The position numbers were made by a program, and so were the translations under genes. The notes beneath the pieces are model-generated. The model did no database searches. It was not told where the DNA came from and was given only the letters and a program-made list of their open reading frames with translations. A stretch of DNA of 64,000 bases from NCBI GenBank assembly GCA_003349885.1, contig QFXC01000008.1, positions 124,001-188,000 of the forward strand, written 5' to 3'. Of this stretch, positions 34,364-43,312 are shown piece by piece. The stretch's first letter is position 1. Each line of letters begins with the position of its first letter. Source of the stretch: an endosymbiont of Galathealinum brachiosum. GTDB lineage: Bacteria > Pseudomonadota > Gammaproteobacteria > SZUA-229.

Positions 34364-37072
34364 TTACCTCAATTCCCTCAACACTCTAAACCCTGTTTGT
34401 ACATCAGCCGAACCATTATGTGCATAAGTTGTTGTGATCTCACAATTTTCCATTGTCTGCTCAAATGACCCACCTACAGCAACCAGCTTACGACCTTTAT
34501 CATAAACCCACTCCTGTACATTTCCTACATAATTGACCAGTCCCCAGCTATTTTGCTTACCGATATTAGTACGCACAAGCTTTCCGCCTTTGTTTATACC
34601 ACGAGTACTTAATTTACAGTTTCTATTTGCATCAAGTTGTTTGCGCCTGGATTTTGCTGCATATACCCACTCATTTTTAGTCGGTAAACGATATTTTTGA
34701 CCTGTTTGCTTACTTAACCACTTAAAATAAGACTTAACAATATTGAAAGTCTGGTTAGAAGCCGGCAATTTATCATCTGCCGATTTCAAGGTTTTACAGC
34801 TGGATGACCTGCTACAAAACTTATTAAGCTCCTTAATTGAAACTTCATATTTACCAATTGCGAAAGTTTTTAATTTACTGTTGCCGGGTATAACAACAAG
34901 CACTGGACCATTTCCCGCTTCTTTTGTTTTATCTTTGCAAATCGCTCGTTTACCACGAGCACCCAGTCCAGCAAGAGATTTATCACAGGGATCTCGAGAC
35001 TGTATCTGTATCGCAGCTAATACTTTATTAGATTTAAATATACGTAAACTATGTTTTTTTGCTTCACGTGCACGTTCAGGAAATGCTTTTCCTGTTTGTT
35101 TAATGCAAGCAGCTAAAGAATTAACAAGATTATTTTTAAGCCCACTATAACGATTACTATCAAGATCCCTTAATTTATTAATTGCTGTTTCAAAATTACG
35201 CATATTTAAACGTCCCTGACATTTCAACTGCGTATTTACATTATTCAAAGCCACATCAAACAACTGTACATTTTTTTGTTTTGTCGTTAGTTTATTCTTA
35301 ATTTTTTGTTGTTTTTTCTGGTTCGCAAGCATATTAGCCTGTTCTTTTTTAGCCTGTGCAGCCTGCCTGTTTTTATTTCGCTGTATAGCTGAGGCTATAT
35401 CTTTTAATTTCAGATCAAGCGTATCATTATTATCTGTGTAACGTTTCGCATTCGTTATCAAATGTTTTGCCTTACTATACTTATATGCTTTGATTGCTGA
35501 ATCAATTTCTTTCAAATACAAGTTATAAGCAAAAATCTGTTGATCATTAACCCACGGATCTTCTCCTTTTGTTAAAACCTGTAAATCCTTAATATCCTTC
35601 CAGGTCGAATCTTCCCATGGATCAGTAAAGGTAGGGTTTTCTAACAACTCCGCTAAATCTTCCTTATAAAAATCAATTTTGATTTTTAGCTCAAGCTCAT
35701 TACGTATATCAAATTCCGAATACGGATCCACCGTTTTTTCCTGAACAAACAGAAAATAAGCGGTAATAACAACAGATAGCAAAAGCGCAAATACTGTCGC
35801 CATTTTATTAGTCGACTTAATTTTAGGTGAAATAGCCTCAAGAAATTTTTCAACTGAACCTATTCTGTCTTCACGCTTAAATGAAATTGCTTTTTCTATC
35901 GCATTCCATTGATACTTTTTTATATTGGTTATTCGTTTAGGTTTTAATTTCTGCCTGGCCGCTTCATCAGCAGGAACCTTATTGTATGGGTGCACTCCGG
36001 TAAATAATTCATATGCCACACAACCAAGTGCATATATATCATCACGGATATCAGGCTCTTCACCTTCCAGCATTTCAAGGCTTGCATACGCTGGTGTTAA
36101 AGCACCAAGATTACCCGCGTCAAATACGGTTTTATCTTCCGGATTATCATCAAGATGTTCTACTTTTGATACCGCGCGTGCTATACCAAAATCAAATACC
36201 TTAGCAATCCCTCTTTTTGTTACAAACACATTTCCGGGTTTAAAATCTGAATGGATAATTTTTTCAGCATGTGCATGCGATAAAGCTGAAGACATACCTT
36301 TAATTATTGTCCAGGCATCATCCGTTGGAAGACCCGTTGATTTATACTGTCTAATCAACTGATCAAGCGGTTGACCATCCATAAACTCCATCGTCATAAA
36401 AACCGTGTCACCATCACGGTCAAAATCGAAAACATTCACAATATTGGGGTGCGCTATACGTTGCGATTTTCTTGATTCACGCTGCAGGGAAATAAAAGCT
36501 TCAGGATGAGATTTAAACTCTTCACTCAATACTTTTATAGCAACATATGGGTCTCGATCCTGAGCTTCAACTTTTAACAGATCTTTTGCTTTATATACGA
36601 TACCCATTCCGCCTGCACCTAAAACACTTTCAAGTACAAAACGTTCTTTTAATATACCGTGCTCACCTACTTCAACAGAAGACGCAAGAAATTGACCGGT
36701 TGATAACGCTGAATCAAAACCATTCGAGTTATCATCTGATGGGGGTGTAACTCTTGTTTTATCTTCAGGTATTGATACATGAGGATTAAACTGAGTAACA
36801 TCAGATGTTACCGCCGGTTTTTTAGCTGATGCAACTCTAGTCTTATCATCTAAAACTTCAGAATTTACTTTTGGAGTAGCTATACGAGTTTTATCATCTG
36901 CATGCACATTTTGCTGAGGTTTTCTTGATGGTGCAATTCTTGTTTTATCAGCACCTGTATTTTCAGACATATTTTTCTTTGCAGCAGATGCAATACGTGT
37001 CTTATCATCAGATTGTGTATTATTTGATGCAGGTATTTTTATTTTTGTTTTATCTGAGTCTTTATCACTCAT
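34364..37072 (-). CDS. ppkA: T6SS Ser/Thr kinase PpkA with periplasmic FGE-sulfatase-like domain
   Basis: The 902-residue protein has four parts. Residues 1-110 hold six DKT[RK][IV] repeats with Thr at about 9, 25, 44, 62, 78 and 106, likely autophosphorylation and FHA-docking sites. The kinase domain (about 144-410) shows VLGAGGMGIVY, VAIKVL with the catalytic Lys, HSDFKPGN (Arg of HRD replaced by Ser, so a non-RD kinase) and DFGIA. One membrane helix follows (about 424-444). The periplasmic part has a coiled region and a formylglycine-generating-enzyme-like domain (about 700-900: PVLVVIPGNSKLKTF, GNVQEWVYD, GFRVLREL). PpkA activates T6SS through Fha. It overlaps the small gene behind it. 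Confidence 0.9.
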   Translation of the reverse strand: MSDKDSDKTKIKIPASNNTQSDDKTRIASAAKKNMSENTGADKTRIAPSRKPQQNVHADDKTRIATPKVNSEVLDDKTRVASAKKPAVTSDVTQFNPHVSIPEDKTRVTPPSDDNSNGFDSALSTGQFLASSVEVGEHGILKERFVLESVLGAGGMGIVYKAKDLLKVEAQDRDPYVAIKVLSEEFKSHPEAFISLQRESRKSQRIAHPNIVNVFDFDRDGDTVFMTMEFMDGQPLDQLIRQYKSTGLPTDDAWTIIKGMSSALSHAHAEKIIHSDFKPGNVFVTKRGIAKVFDFGIARAVSKVEHLDDNPEDKTVFDAGNLGALTPAYASLEMLEGEEPDIRDDIYALGCVAYELFTGVHPYNKVPADEAARQKLKPKRITNIKKYQWNAIEKAISFKREDRIGSVEKFLEAISPKIKSTNKMATVFALLLSVVITAYFLFVQEKTVDPYSEFDIRNELELKIKIDFYKEDLAELLENPTFTDPWEDSTWKDIKDLQVLTKGEDPWVNDQQIFAYNLYLKEIDSAIKAYKYSKAKHLITNAKRYTDNNDTLDLKLKDIASAIQRNKNRQAAQAKKEQANMLANQKKQQKIKNKLTTKQKNVQLFDVALNNVNTQLKCQGRLNMRNFETAINKLRDLDSNRYSGLKNNLVNSLAACIKQTGKAFPERAREAKKHSLRIFKSNKVLAAIQIQSRDPCDKSLAGLGARGKRAICKDKTKEAGNGPVLVVIPGNSKLKTFAIGKYEVSIKELNKFCSRSSSCKTLKSADDKLPASNQTFNIVKSYFKWLSKQTGQKYRLPTKNEWVYAAKSRRKQLDANRNCKLSTRGINKGGKLVRTNIGKQNSWGLVNYVGNVQEWVYDKGRKLVAVGGSFEQTMENCEITTTYAHNGSADVQTGFRVLRELR

Positions 37073-37083
37073 ATTAATTCACA

Positions 37084-37863
37084 CTATTCCTGCAGTATTA
37101 CTTGAGTTGAGTATGCAGCATCCGGTTCACCCTTAACCAGTATCACAGACACATTATCATTGGCTCCATTATCAAGAGCCTGTTTAATTAAACTATCAAC
37201 AGCATCCTGTAATGGTAATGTAGACAAAGTATTGCTTATATCATCTTTAGAAACCATATTGTAAAGCCCATCACTACACAGTAAAAATGTATCGCCCAAC
37301 TGAACGCTAAAAACATTAATATCTATATATACTTCCGGGCTTGCACCAATGGCGCGTGTTATTACATTAGAATCAGGATGATATTCAGCTTCTTCTGGTG
37401 TAATAAAACCCTGCTGAACCAGTTCTTCAACCTGACTATGGTCACGTGATAACTGTATGAAGTTATTATTACGAAAACGATAGAGACGAGAGTCACCTGC
37501 CCATAAACAAATACCAACATGTCCCTTAATAGCAAGCGTAACAATAGTACTGCCTAATGTACGTCCATCAAGCATAATATCTGCATATTCAAGGATACGG
37601 TGATTAACATCGATTAAACTATCTTCGACACTATCTACGAACTCATTTAAAGATGACTTGTTTGTAATCTCTGTAAGAGATTTAACAATCATATTGCTGG
37701 CAACATTACCTGCCTCATATCCACCCATACCATCGGCAACTGCCCATAGCTGAATATCAGGCAACGATATAATCGAATCCTCATTAACTTCTCTGACCAT
37801 GCCCACATTAGTGTCCTGCGCTGAATTCCAGCGAATGGGGCGTCTGATCGTTGTATCACTCAT
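37084..37863 (-). CDS. pppA: PP2C-type phosphatase PppA of the T6SS
   Basis: The 259-residue protein is a PPM/PP2C phosphatase: DTNVGMVREVNEDSII (metal Asp/Glu), LWAVADGMGGYEAGNVAS, ICLWAGDSRLYRF, and the C-terminal DNGANDNVSVILVKG. It removes phosphate from PpkA targets and turns the T6SS off. It lies 11 bp before ppkA in the direction of transcription, the usual antagonist pair. A hairpin separates it from tagF. Confidence 0.92.
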   Translation of the reverse strand: MSDTTIRRPIRWNSAQDTNVGMVREVNEDSIISLPDIQLWAVADGMGGYEAGNVASNMIVKSLTEITNKSSLNEFVDSVEDSLIDVNHRILEYADIMLDGRTLGSTIVTLAIKGHVGICLWAGDSRLYRFRNNNFIQLSRDHSQVEELVQQGFITPEEAEYHPDSNVITRAIGASPEVYIDINVFSVQLGDTFLLCSDGLYNMVSKDDISNTLSTLPLQDAVDSLIKQALDNGANDNVSVILVKGEPDAAYSTQVILQE

Positions 37864-37885
37864 AAATCAGTTTCCAGATAAACCA

Positions 37886-37907
37886 GGAATCTCTACTTAG
37901 AGATTCC
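37886..37907 (-). terminator. Perfect hairpin at the tagF-pppA junction
   Basis: GGAATCTCT-ACTT-AGAGATTCC forms a 9-bp stem with a 4-nt loop, overlapping the tagF stop codon. On the minus strand TGGTTTATC follows, a weak T-run. It may cut transcription partly between tagF and pppA-ppkA. Confidence 0.5.
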
Positions 37908-38628
37908 CCTGTTGAATATTATAGGGTATTTTCCAGTCACGTTGTTGCCATTGACCATCTAACATTGAGGCAATACCCGATATAGGCGGCAAACCCTGAC
38001 AGGTAAATAACATCGGACTAATTAATTGAGAACCCGATGTTTGCCATAAGCTAAAACTTGACAAACTAGACGTTAAAGCTGCATTTAATATATAAGGCAA
38101 TGCTACATTCATCTGATCTTCTGTAGAATTCAAACCAAATAACATCGGCCCCATTTCACCCAAATTAAATGTTGGCTGATAATTTTCAGAAACTGGTAGC
38201 TCAAGGTTATTTACTTCTGCGATTAAAATATCCGCATCTATACTTCCGTCTAAAGCCGATAAGCAATGAGTTTCAATGGCATCAAACCAGTGAGCATGAT
38301 CGAGCATAAATTTAACAGGTGTAATACTCGAATTAACTGGCTTCACAATACTAATGGGAAAATAACGTCCTACCCTGTCTACACTAGGCATCATTAAACC
38401 TGCCCACATATTATTATCTATAACACCAGGTGATAATACAAAGCGCCAGATTGGACTGGTTAAGTAGATATCTAACCAGTCATCGCCCATTTGCTCCTGT
38501 GATCCAGATATAAAATGTTGCAACCATTCATCCCAGGGAGTAATAAATGATGTATTTAAATTACGAAAAATAAAATCACCATAAGCAGGCAACTTACCAT
38601 ATAGACCTGTTTGTAATTCAGCATTCAT
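37897..38628 (-). CDS. tagF: T6SS-associated protein TagF
   Basis: The 243-residue protein matches the TagF family: GLYGKLPAYGDFIFRNLNTSF at the start, WDEWLQHFISGSQ near 32, SPIWRFVLSPGVI near 58 and the VDRVGRYFPISIVKP stretch near 85. TagF represses T6SS after translation by sequestering Fha in known systems. It lies between tssM and pppA on the same strand, so positive and negative regulators are co-transcribed. Confidence 0.9.
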   Translation of the reverse strand: MNAELQTGLYGKLPAYGDFIFRNLNTSFITPWDEWLQHFISGSQEQMGDDWLDIYLTSPIWRFVLSPGVIDNNMWAGLMMPSVDRVGRYFPISIVKPVNSSITPVKFMLDHAHWFDAIETHCLSALDGSIDADILIAEVNNLELPVSENYQPTFNLGEMGPMLFGLNSTEDQMNVALPYILNAALTSSLSSFSLWQTSGSQLISPMLFTCQGLPPISGIASMLDGQWQQRDWKIPYNIQQGNL

Positions 38629-38653
38629 AACGAATAAATCTCTAAACCAGCAA

Positions 38654-41600
38654 TTAAATAGATGATGGGCATCTAAATGAGCCCAACAGGTTCTGACTAA
38701 AAGGATTATTTACGCTTTTAGCTTTAATCAAATATTTAATATTATGTTTTATTTTAGTAATTTTATTTTTTCCTTTATTCTTATTATCAACCAGTTCTGT
38801 TACAGAATATGTCACAAGATACACATTAGATTTCTTTGTTTTCTTTAACTTAGATCTATCCTGCAACTTAAACCATGCCCACGGACCATCATATGCTCTC
38901 TCATGACGATCTTCATCCAGGTCTTCAAATACAATACGTACTCGTTTATTTTCATCTTCACCAGACCAGTGTAAATCTTTCCAGAATTTTGGACCATGAT
39001 TATATGTAATACGCTGATCACCAACCTCTAACAGAAAACGGGCATCTATCTTATCCATTCGATATGGCTTTAACTGGAATGAGATACCCGGTATTTCCGG
39101 GTTTTTTCTAAAGAAAACATTTTTAATTGTCTGTGCACGTCGCACCTGTTTAAGCGTGGCAGCACTTAACCCGAGTGAGTGATTATCAACAACACGGTTA
39201 CGCCAGCCTTTACGTGTATTAATAAAAGGTTTTATTAAATCGACATAAAATTTATCCATTGTTCCGCCAGGTTTAAAGAACTCACTAAAATCAAACAGGG
39301 CGAGCTCATCACTTGATGAACGCTTAAGCGGGTAACGGCCAACGAGCGCTTGTGAGTACTGACTGTACACCTGATTCTTCCATTCACTATTTACATATTG
39401 ATGTGCTGAAGACAGTATAATCTTCCATGTTTCATCTGAAATGGATATCAACCAACGCTTAACCGGTTCTGGTGTTTTCTTGGAAAAGCTTCTCAAACTA
39501 GTAATAGCATTACCTGCACCACTTAAATAACGTGCTTTGGCAATTTGATAGGCCTTTTTATTCGGATCAGGTGACACGGAAATTTCACCGAGAAAATCCT
39601 GTAACTGTTGTACTTTTTGAACAATAGAAGAAATAGGTGCCGGTTTCTTACCACTTTCTCTTAACAGCACATTCATATCTCTAAATTGCTGATCAACCTT
39701 TGTACCTTTAAACTTATTTGCCATAAAACCAGTTACTGAACCAGCTTTGCCTTTTCCATGATCATCATTTAAATTCTGCATGAGCTGGCTGGATAACTGA
39801 GTATTGTTTCCACTAACCTGCAGTATTGAAAGCAATGGTGAATAAACTGGATCTGTAAAACTGGCAAGCACTTCCCCAGCCTGTTTTATACTTGTAAATT
39901 TAGCAATTTTCAGACTATCAAATACTTTTTTCCAGTGTGAAATATAATCAGCCATATACAGGCCTTTAACTCTTTCACTAATTTCATCAAGGTCATCTTT
40001 AACAAAATCAACACGTGCATTTTCATCATCTGATAATACCCATCGTTCATTTACAATATCAGCAATAACGGGTGAATCTGTCGACAGGTCAATATTTTCA
40101 TAACCTTCTTTGGTAAACATGTAAGGAACTAACAACGTTCTCTCAACAGCTGGTGAAATTGTGTATGCATCACGCACAGCTTCACCAAACATATTCAATA
40201 CATCAATTTTCTGATTAAACTCAGGCTTGGTTCTAATTCGACTATAAATTCGCTTATGCACAGGCACACGTAATAAAGTATTACGAGTTTGACTCACTAC
40301 TCGAGCATTCAGTTGCGTTGGTTTTAATTCAAGATTTAATAGTGCTTTTAAGTGCAATTCCAGCTCTTTACGCTTAGATGCTTCACCCTGCATGTTTTGA
40401 GTCCAGTCTGTTACGAACCAGTCTGAAATCAACTGTTTGTCCATATACTGAATTTTATTGAACATTAAATATGTTCTAAAACTATTATATAAATCCCCAC
40501 CCTGATGACCTTTTTGAATTTGCTTTTCAAGGTAGTTAATTATCCTTGGCAAAAAGAGTTCCCTTAACTGAGCCTCATATGCATTGTTTGCGGATGTATC
40601 CACATTACCATCATAAAGCCCCATACCAGATAACCAGGGGTGTTCATCCTGATCATAAACAATACTCGCTTTAGCCAGTGCGTTTAATGTAGGCAATACA
40701 ACCCTTAAATCTTTATTCCATAAACTAAGACGTTTATTCTCAGCATTAAACTCGGCAATATACGATTCAACTTCAGACATAAACATATTATGTCGAGTTA
40801 CACTTCCAGCCCATACGGTTAATAGACCGATAGTGACAACCGCTATGGATGCATAAGCTGTACGTTGCGCCCATTTTATTAATACTTCATATTTACGATT
40901 TGAACCTACGAGCTCAGATTCAGGAAAAATAACTTCACGAAACAAATTACCAAGGAAAAAACTTTTCCCCTGTGCCTGTTGTAACTGGACATTTTCACGA
41001 CCAAATCCGAAGTTTGAAGAAACAGAAGACATCATTCGATCGATAGGTGTGCCGTCCTGTGTACCACTGGTAAAATAGATTCCTCGTAGATATGGCTGAA
41101 ACTGAAATCTATTTTTAACAAAAGTCTGCTTAACAAAACTATCAATAACAGATTTAAGATTTTCCATTTGTTGTGGAAAACCCTGAATAGCTGCACGACG
41201 TTTAACATCACGCTCTGAGTGAATACGTGACAATTCTCGAGAGTATAATCTTTCAAGTAATTTATTATACTCTGCATCAAGATAGTCAAAATCAGGACTT
41301 TGAGATGGCTTTGGTGCATTGGGCAGTGAAACACCCCACACCTGCTCTCTTTCTTCTTTACCTAGATCTTCAAAATATTCAGTAAACCCGGATGCCAGAT
41401 CAGCTTTGGTAAACATGAGATAAATTGGGAAACGTATCTCAAGCTTTTCCATTAACTCATCAATTCGAGTTCGAATCGTTTTAGCATGTTGAATACGCTC
41501 TTCTTCAGTTTGTAGAAGCAGATCATGAATACTAATTGCAATAATTGCACCGTTAATTGGACGTCTGCGTCTGTTCCTTTTAAGCAACTGTAAAAAACCT

Positions 41601-42226
41601 TCCCAGGCACTACTATCAACTACTTTATGACTATCCTGTGTTGTATAACGTCCTGCTGTATCAATAAGAACAGCTTCATTAGTAAACCACCAGTCACAAT
41701 TACGCGTACCGCCTATTCCCTGAAGAGCGCCTTTACCAAACTGTTCTGCAAGTGGAAAATCAAGACTTGAATGAACAAGCGCGGTCGTTTTACCTGAACC
41801 AGGGGGGCCTATAATAATATACCAGGGTAGTTCATAGAGCGCTTTTTTACTTCCCTTACCACTGAATTTTAATTTCTTTAGTGTCGACAACGCATCTGAA
41901 AAACGTTGATTCATCTGTTGCATTTCTTCAGATGTCTGATCAGATGAGCCATCAAGTACCAACGACTCCTGATTGCTTTCTAAATCACCTACAAGCTCTT
42001 CATTCTGTTTTTTATTCATCATCTGAATACGTAAATTATTCAGACCCCAGATAACTACCAGAACAATAATAGCGACTAAACGTGAAACCGTGCTACCTAA
42101 TGGGGCAGAGTTATCATCACCAAACTTTATCATCGGCCCGATAAACCAGACAATAATAGAAAGTGCAATTAACCCGATAAGAGAAATGACAATTTTATTT
42201 TTAAAAAACTCAGCAATTTTTTTCAT
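38654..42226 (-). CDS. tssM: T6SS membrane complex subunit TssM (IcmF)
   Basis: The 1190-residue inner-membrane protein has two N-terminal helices (about 13-30 and 44-62) and a third near 455-475, with a cytosolic nucleotide-binding domain between and a large periplasmic part after. The Walker A motif is intact (GPPGSGKTTALVHSS near 138), followed by LIDTAGRY. TssM bridges TssL to the lipoprotein TssJ. The gene follows tssL with a 91-bp gap holding a hairpin and precedes tagF by 25 bp. Confidence 0.96.
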   Translation of the reverse strand: MKKIAEFFKNKIVISLIGLIALSIIVWFIGPMIKFGDDNSAPLGSTVSRLVAIIVLVVIWGLNNLRIQMMNKKQNEELVGDLESNQESLVLDGSSDQTSEEMQQMNQRFSDALSTLKKLKFSGKGSKKALYELPWYIIIGPPGSGKTTALVHSSLDFPLAEQFGKGALQGIGGTRNCDWWFTNEAVLIDTAGRYTTQDSHKVVDSSAWEGFLQLLKRNRRRRPINGAIIAISIHDLLLQTEEERIQHAKTIRTRIDELMEKLEIRFPIYLMFTKADLASGFTEYFEDLGKEEREQVWGVSLPNAPKPSQSPDFDYLDAEYNKLLERLYSRELSRIHSERDVKRRAAIQGFPQQMENLKSVIDSFVKQTFVKNRFQFQPYLRGIYFTSGTQDGTPIDRMMSSVSSNFGFGRENVQLQQAQGKSFFLGNLFREVIFPESELVGSNRKYEVLIKWAQRTAYASIAVVTIGLLTVWAGSVTRHNMFMSEVESYIAEFNAENKRLSLWNKDLRVVLPTLNALAKASIVYDQDEHPWLSGMGLYDGNVDTSANNAYEAQLRELFLPRIINYLEKQIQKGHQGGDLYNSFRTYLMFNKIQYMDKQLISDWFVTDWTQNMQGEASKRKELELHLKALLNLELKPTQLNARVVSQTRNTLLRVPVHKRIYSRIRTKPEFNQKIDVLNMFGEAVRDAYTISPAVERTLLVPYMFTKEGYENIDLSTDSPVIADIVNERWVLSDDENARVDFVKDDLDEISERVKGLYMADYISHWKKVFDSLKIAKFTSIKQAGEVLASFTDPVYSPLLSILQVSGNNTQLSSQLMQNLNDDHGKGKAGSVTGFMANKFKGTKVDQQFRDMNVLLRESGKKPAPISSIVQKVQQLQDFLGEISVSPDPNKKAYQIAKARYLSGAGNAITSLRSFSKKTPEPVKRWLISISDETWKIILSSAHQYVNSEWKNQVYSQYSQALVGRYPLKRSSSDELALFDFSEFFKPGGTMDKFYVDLIKPFINTRKGWRNRVVDNHSLGLSAATLKQVRRAQTIKNVFFRKNPEIPGISFQLKPYRMDKIDARFLLEVGDQRITYNHGPKFWKDLHWSGEDENKRVRIVFEDLDEDRHERAYDGPWAWFKLQDRSKLKKTKKSNVYLVTYSVTELVDNKNKGKNKITKIKHNIKYLIKAKSVNNPFSQNLLGSFRCPSSI

Positions 42227-42264
42227 AGATTATTTAACTGTTATTATTTTAATATAATTTATTA

Positions 42265-42290
42265 AAGTAAGTTTTATAACTAACTTACTT
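42265..42290 (-). terminator. Perfect hairpin in the tssL-tssM gap
   Basis: AAGTAAGTT pairs with AACTTACTT (9 bp, 8-nt loop), followed on the minus strand by TTAATAAATT. It lies between the tssL stop and the tssM start. Confidence 0.5.
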
Positions 42291-42317
42291 ATCCTTTAAG
42301 TTTAAAGATTTTTATAG

Positions 42318-43265
42318 CTAGTTATTTTTGTCTGGTGTTTTACGTGCAACTGTTCTCATATCTGTAATTTCATCCAGTTGTTCAACTACAGGTGAAGACG
42401 AATCATAAAGCCATACCCTGAAACCGGAGTAACTTAAAAACAGAATAGCACCCACAATGCTACCAATTACCCACATTGGAATATAATCAGCCAGAGAGTT
42501 ACGTGTCTTCCCAAGTCCTTGCCAACTTGGTGATAATGAACGCTCATACTCGCCTCTTTGTCGACGTATAATTGTAAATAACTCGTCTCTCATTTGTTCA
42601 ATCATGTCACGACCACGATGTATAACCCGATACTTACCTTCAAAACCAAGACTTAAAAATATATACATTAATTCCAGAATAAATAAATTTTCACCCGGTT
42701 GCTCTTTCATTCGGTCAAGGATTAGGAAAAACTTTTCACCACCGGATGTTTCATTATGGAAAACACTTAACAGGGTTCTTTGAGGCCATGCACTTTCACT
42801 ACCCCAGGGGGTATTTAAAACGGCCTCATCCAATGCAACGCACACCGCATATCGTGCAGATAAAACCACTTCTGGTTTAATTCCAGTTTGTTTAGCCGTA
42901 GTTTCAAAGTTTTTTATTTCATTAACCATACGTTGATGTAATCCACCAACATCCGGATGTGAAACTGAAGAACGTGTTTTTTCGAAAACCGCAATTAATA
43001 CAGAAGCGGCATTCACTAACGGGTTTAATCCACTCGTAGTATTAAAGTATGCTGTGGCACCTGCCGCAGTTTGTGGCTGATAAGATTGTGCAGACTGTTG
43101 CTGCACTGGGGCCTGTTGGACTGGTTGCTGAGGCTGCACAGGTGGTGGTACGGGTGGCTGTTGCGCAGCACCTCGCCCACCTCCAGGCATAGGCCTGATA
43201 ATTGTACGATCTCCATCTACTGATGGTTGTCTAAATACTGTCTTGTCAGAATCATCTGATGACAT
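42318..43265 (-). CDS. tssL: T6SS membrane complex subunit TssL (DotU), with N-terminal phospho-site motifs
   Basis: ATG 43265 is chosen because GGAG lies six bases before it; the frame has another ATG four codons upstream. The 315-residue protein starts with two DKT/DRT motifs (DKTVFRQP and DRTIIRPMPGG), a Pro/Gln-rich linker (about 30-70), then the DotU domain with CVALDEAVLNTPWGSESAW near 145 and GEKFFLILDRM near 172, and a C-terminal membrane helix (about 270-290). No OmpA-like peptidoglycan domain follows. In Agrobacterium a TssL threonine phosphorylated by PpkA recruits Fha; the N-terminal sites here fit that model. Confidence 0.93.
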   Translation of the reverse strand: MSSDDSDKTVFRQPSVDGDRTIIRPMPGGGRGAAQQPPVPPPVQPQQPVQQAPVQQQSAQSYQPQTAAGATAYFNTTSGLNPLVNAASVLIAVFEKTRSSVSHPDVGGLHQRMVNEIKNFETTAKQTGIKPEVVLSARYAVCVALDEAVLNTPWGSESAWPQRTLLSVFHNETSGGEKFFLILDRMKEQPGENLFILELMYIFLSLGFEGKYRVIHRGRDMIEQMRDELFTIIRRQRGEYERSLSPSWQGLGKTRNSLADYIPMWVIGSIVGAILFLSYSGFRVWLYDSSSPVVEQLDEITDMRTVARKTPDKNN

Positions 43266-43312
43266 ATTAAGCTCCATTTAAAACAGTTTCAAAACTGCTA
43301 ATAAAATAATAA

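Noticed and set aside
34743..35150. 135-codon plus-strand open frame
   Set aside because: It lies wholly inside ppkA on the opposite strand, resembles no family, and ppkA is well supported.
43284..43297. CAGTT/AACTG hairpin in the tssK-tssL gap
   Set aside because: The stem is only 5-6 bp and may be chance in AT-rich DNA; not counted with the three perfect hairpins.
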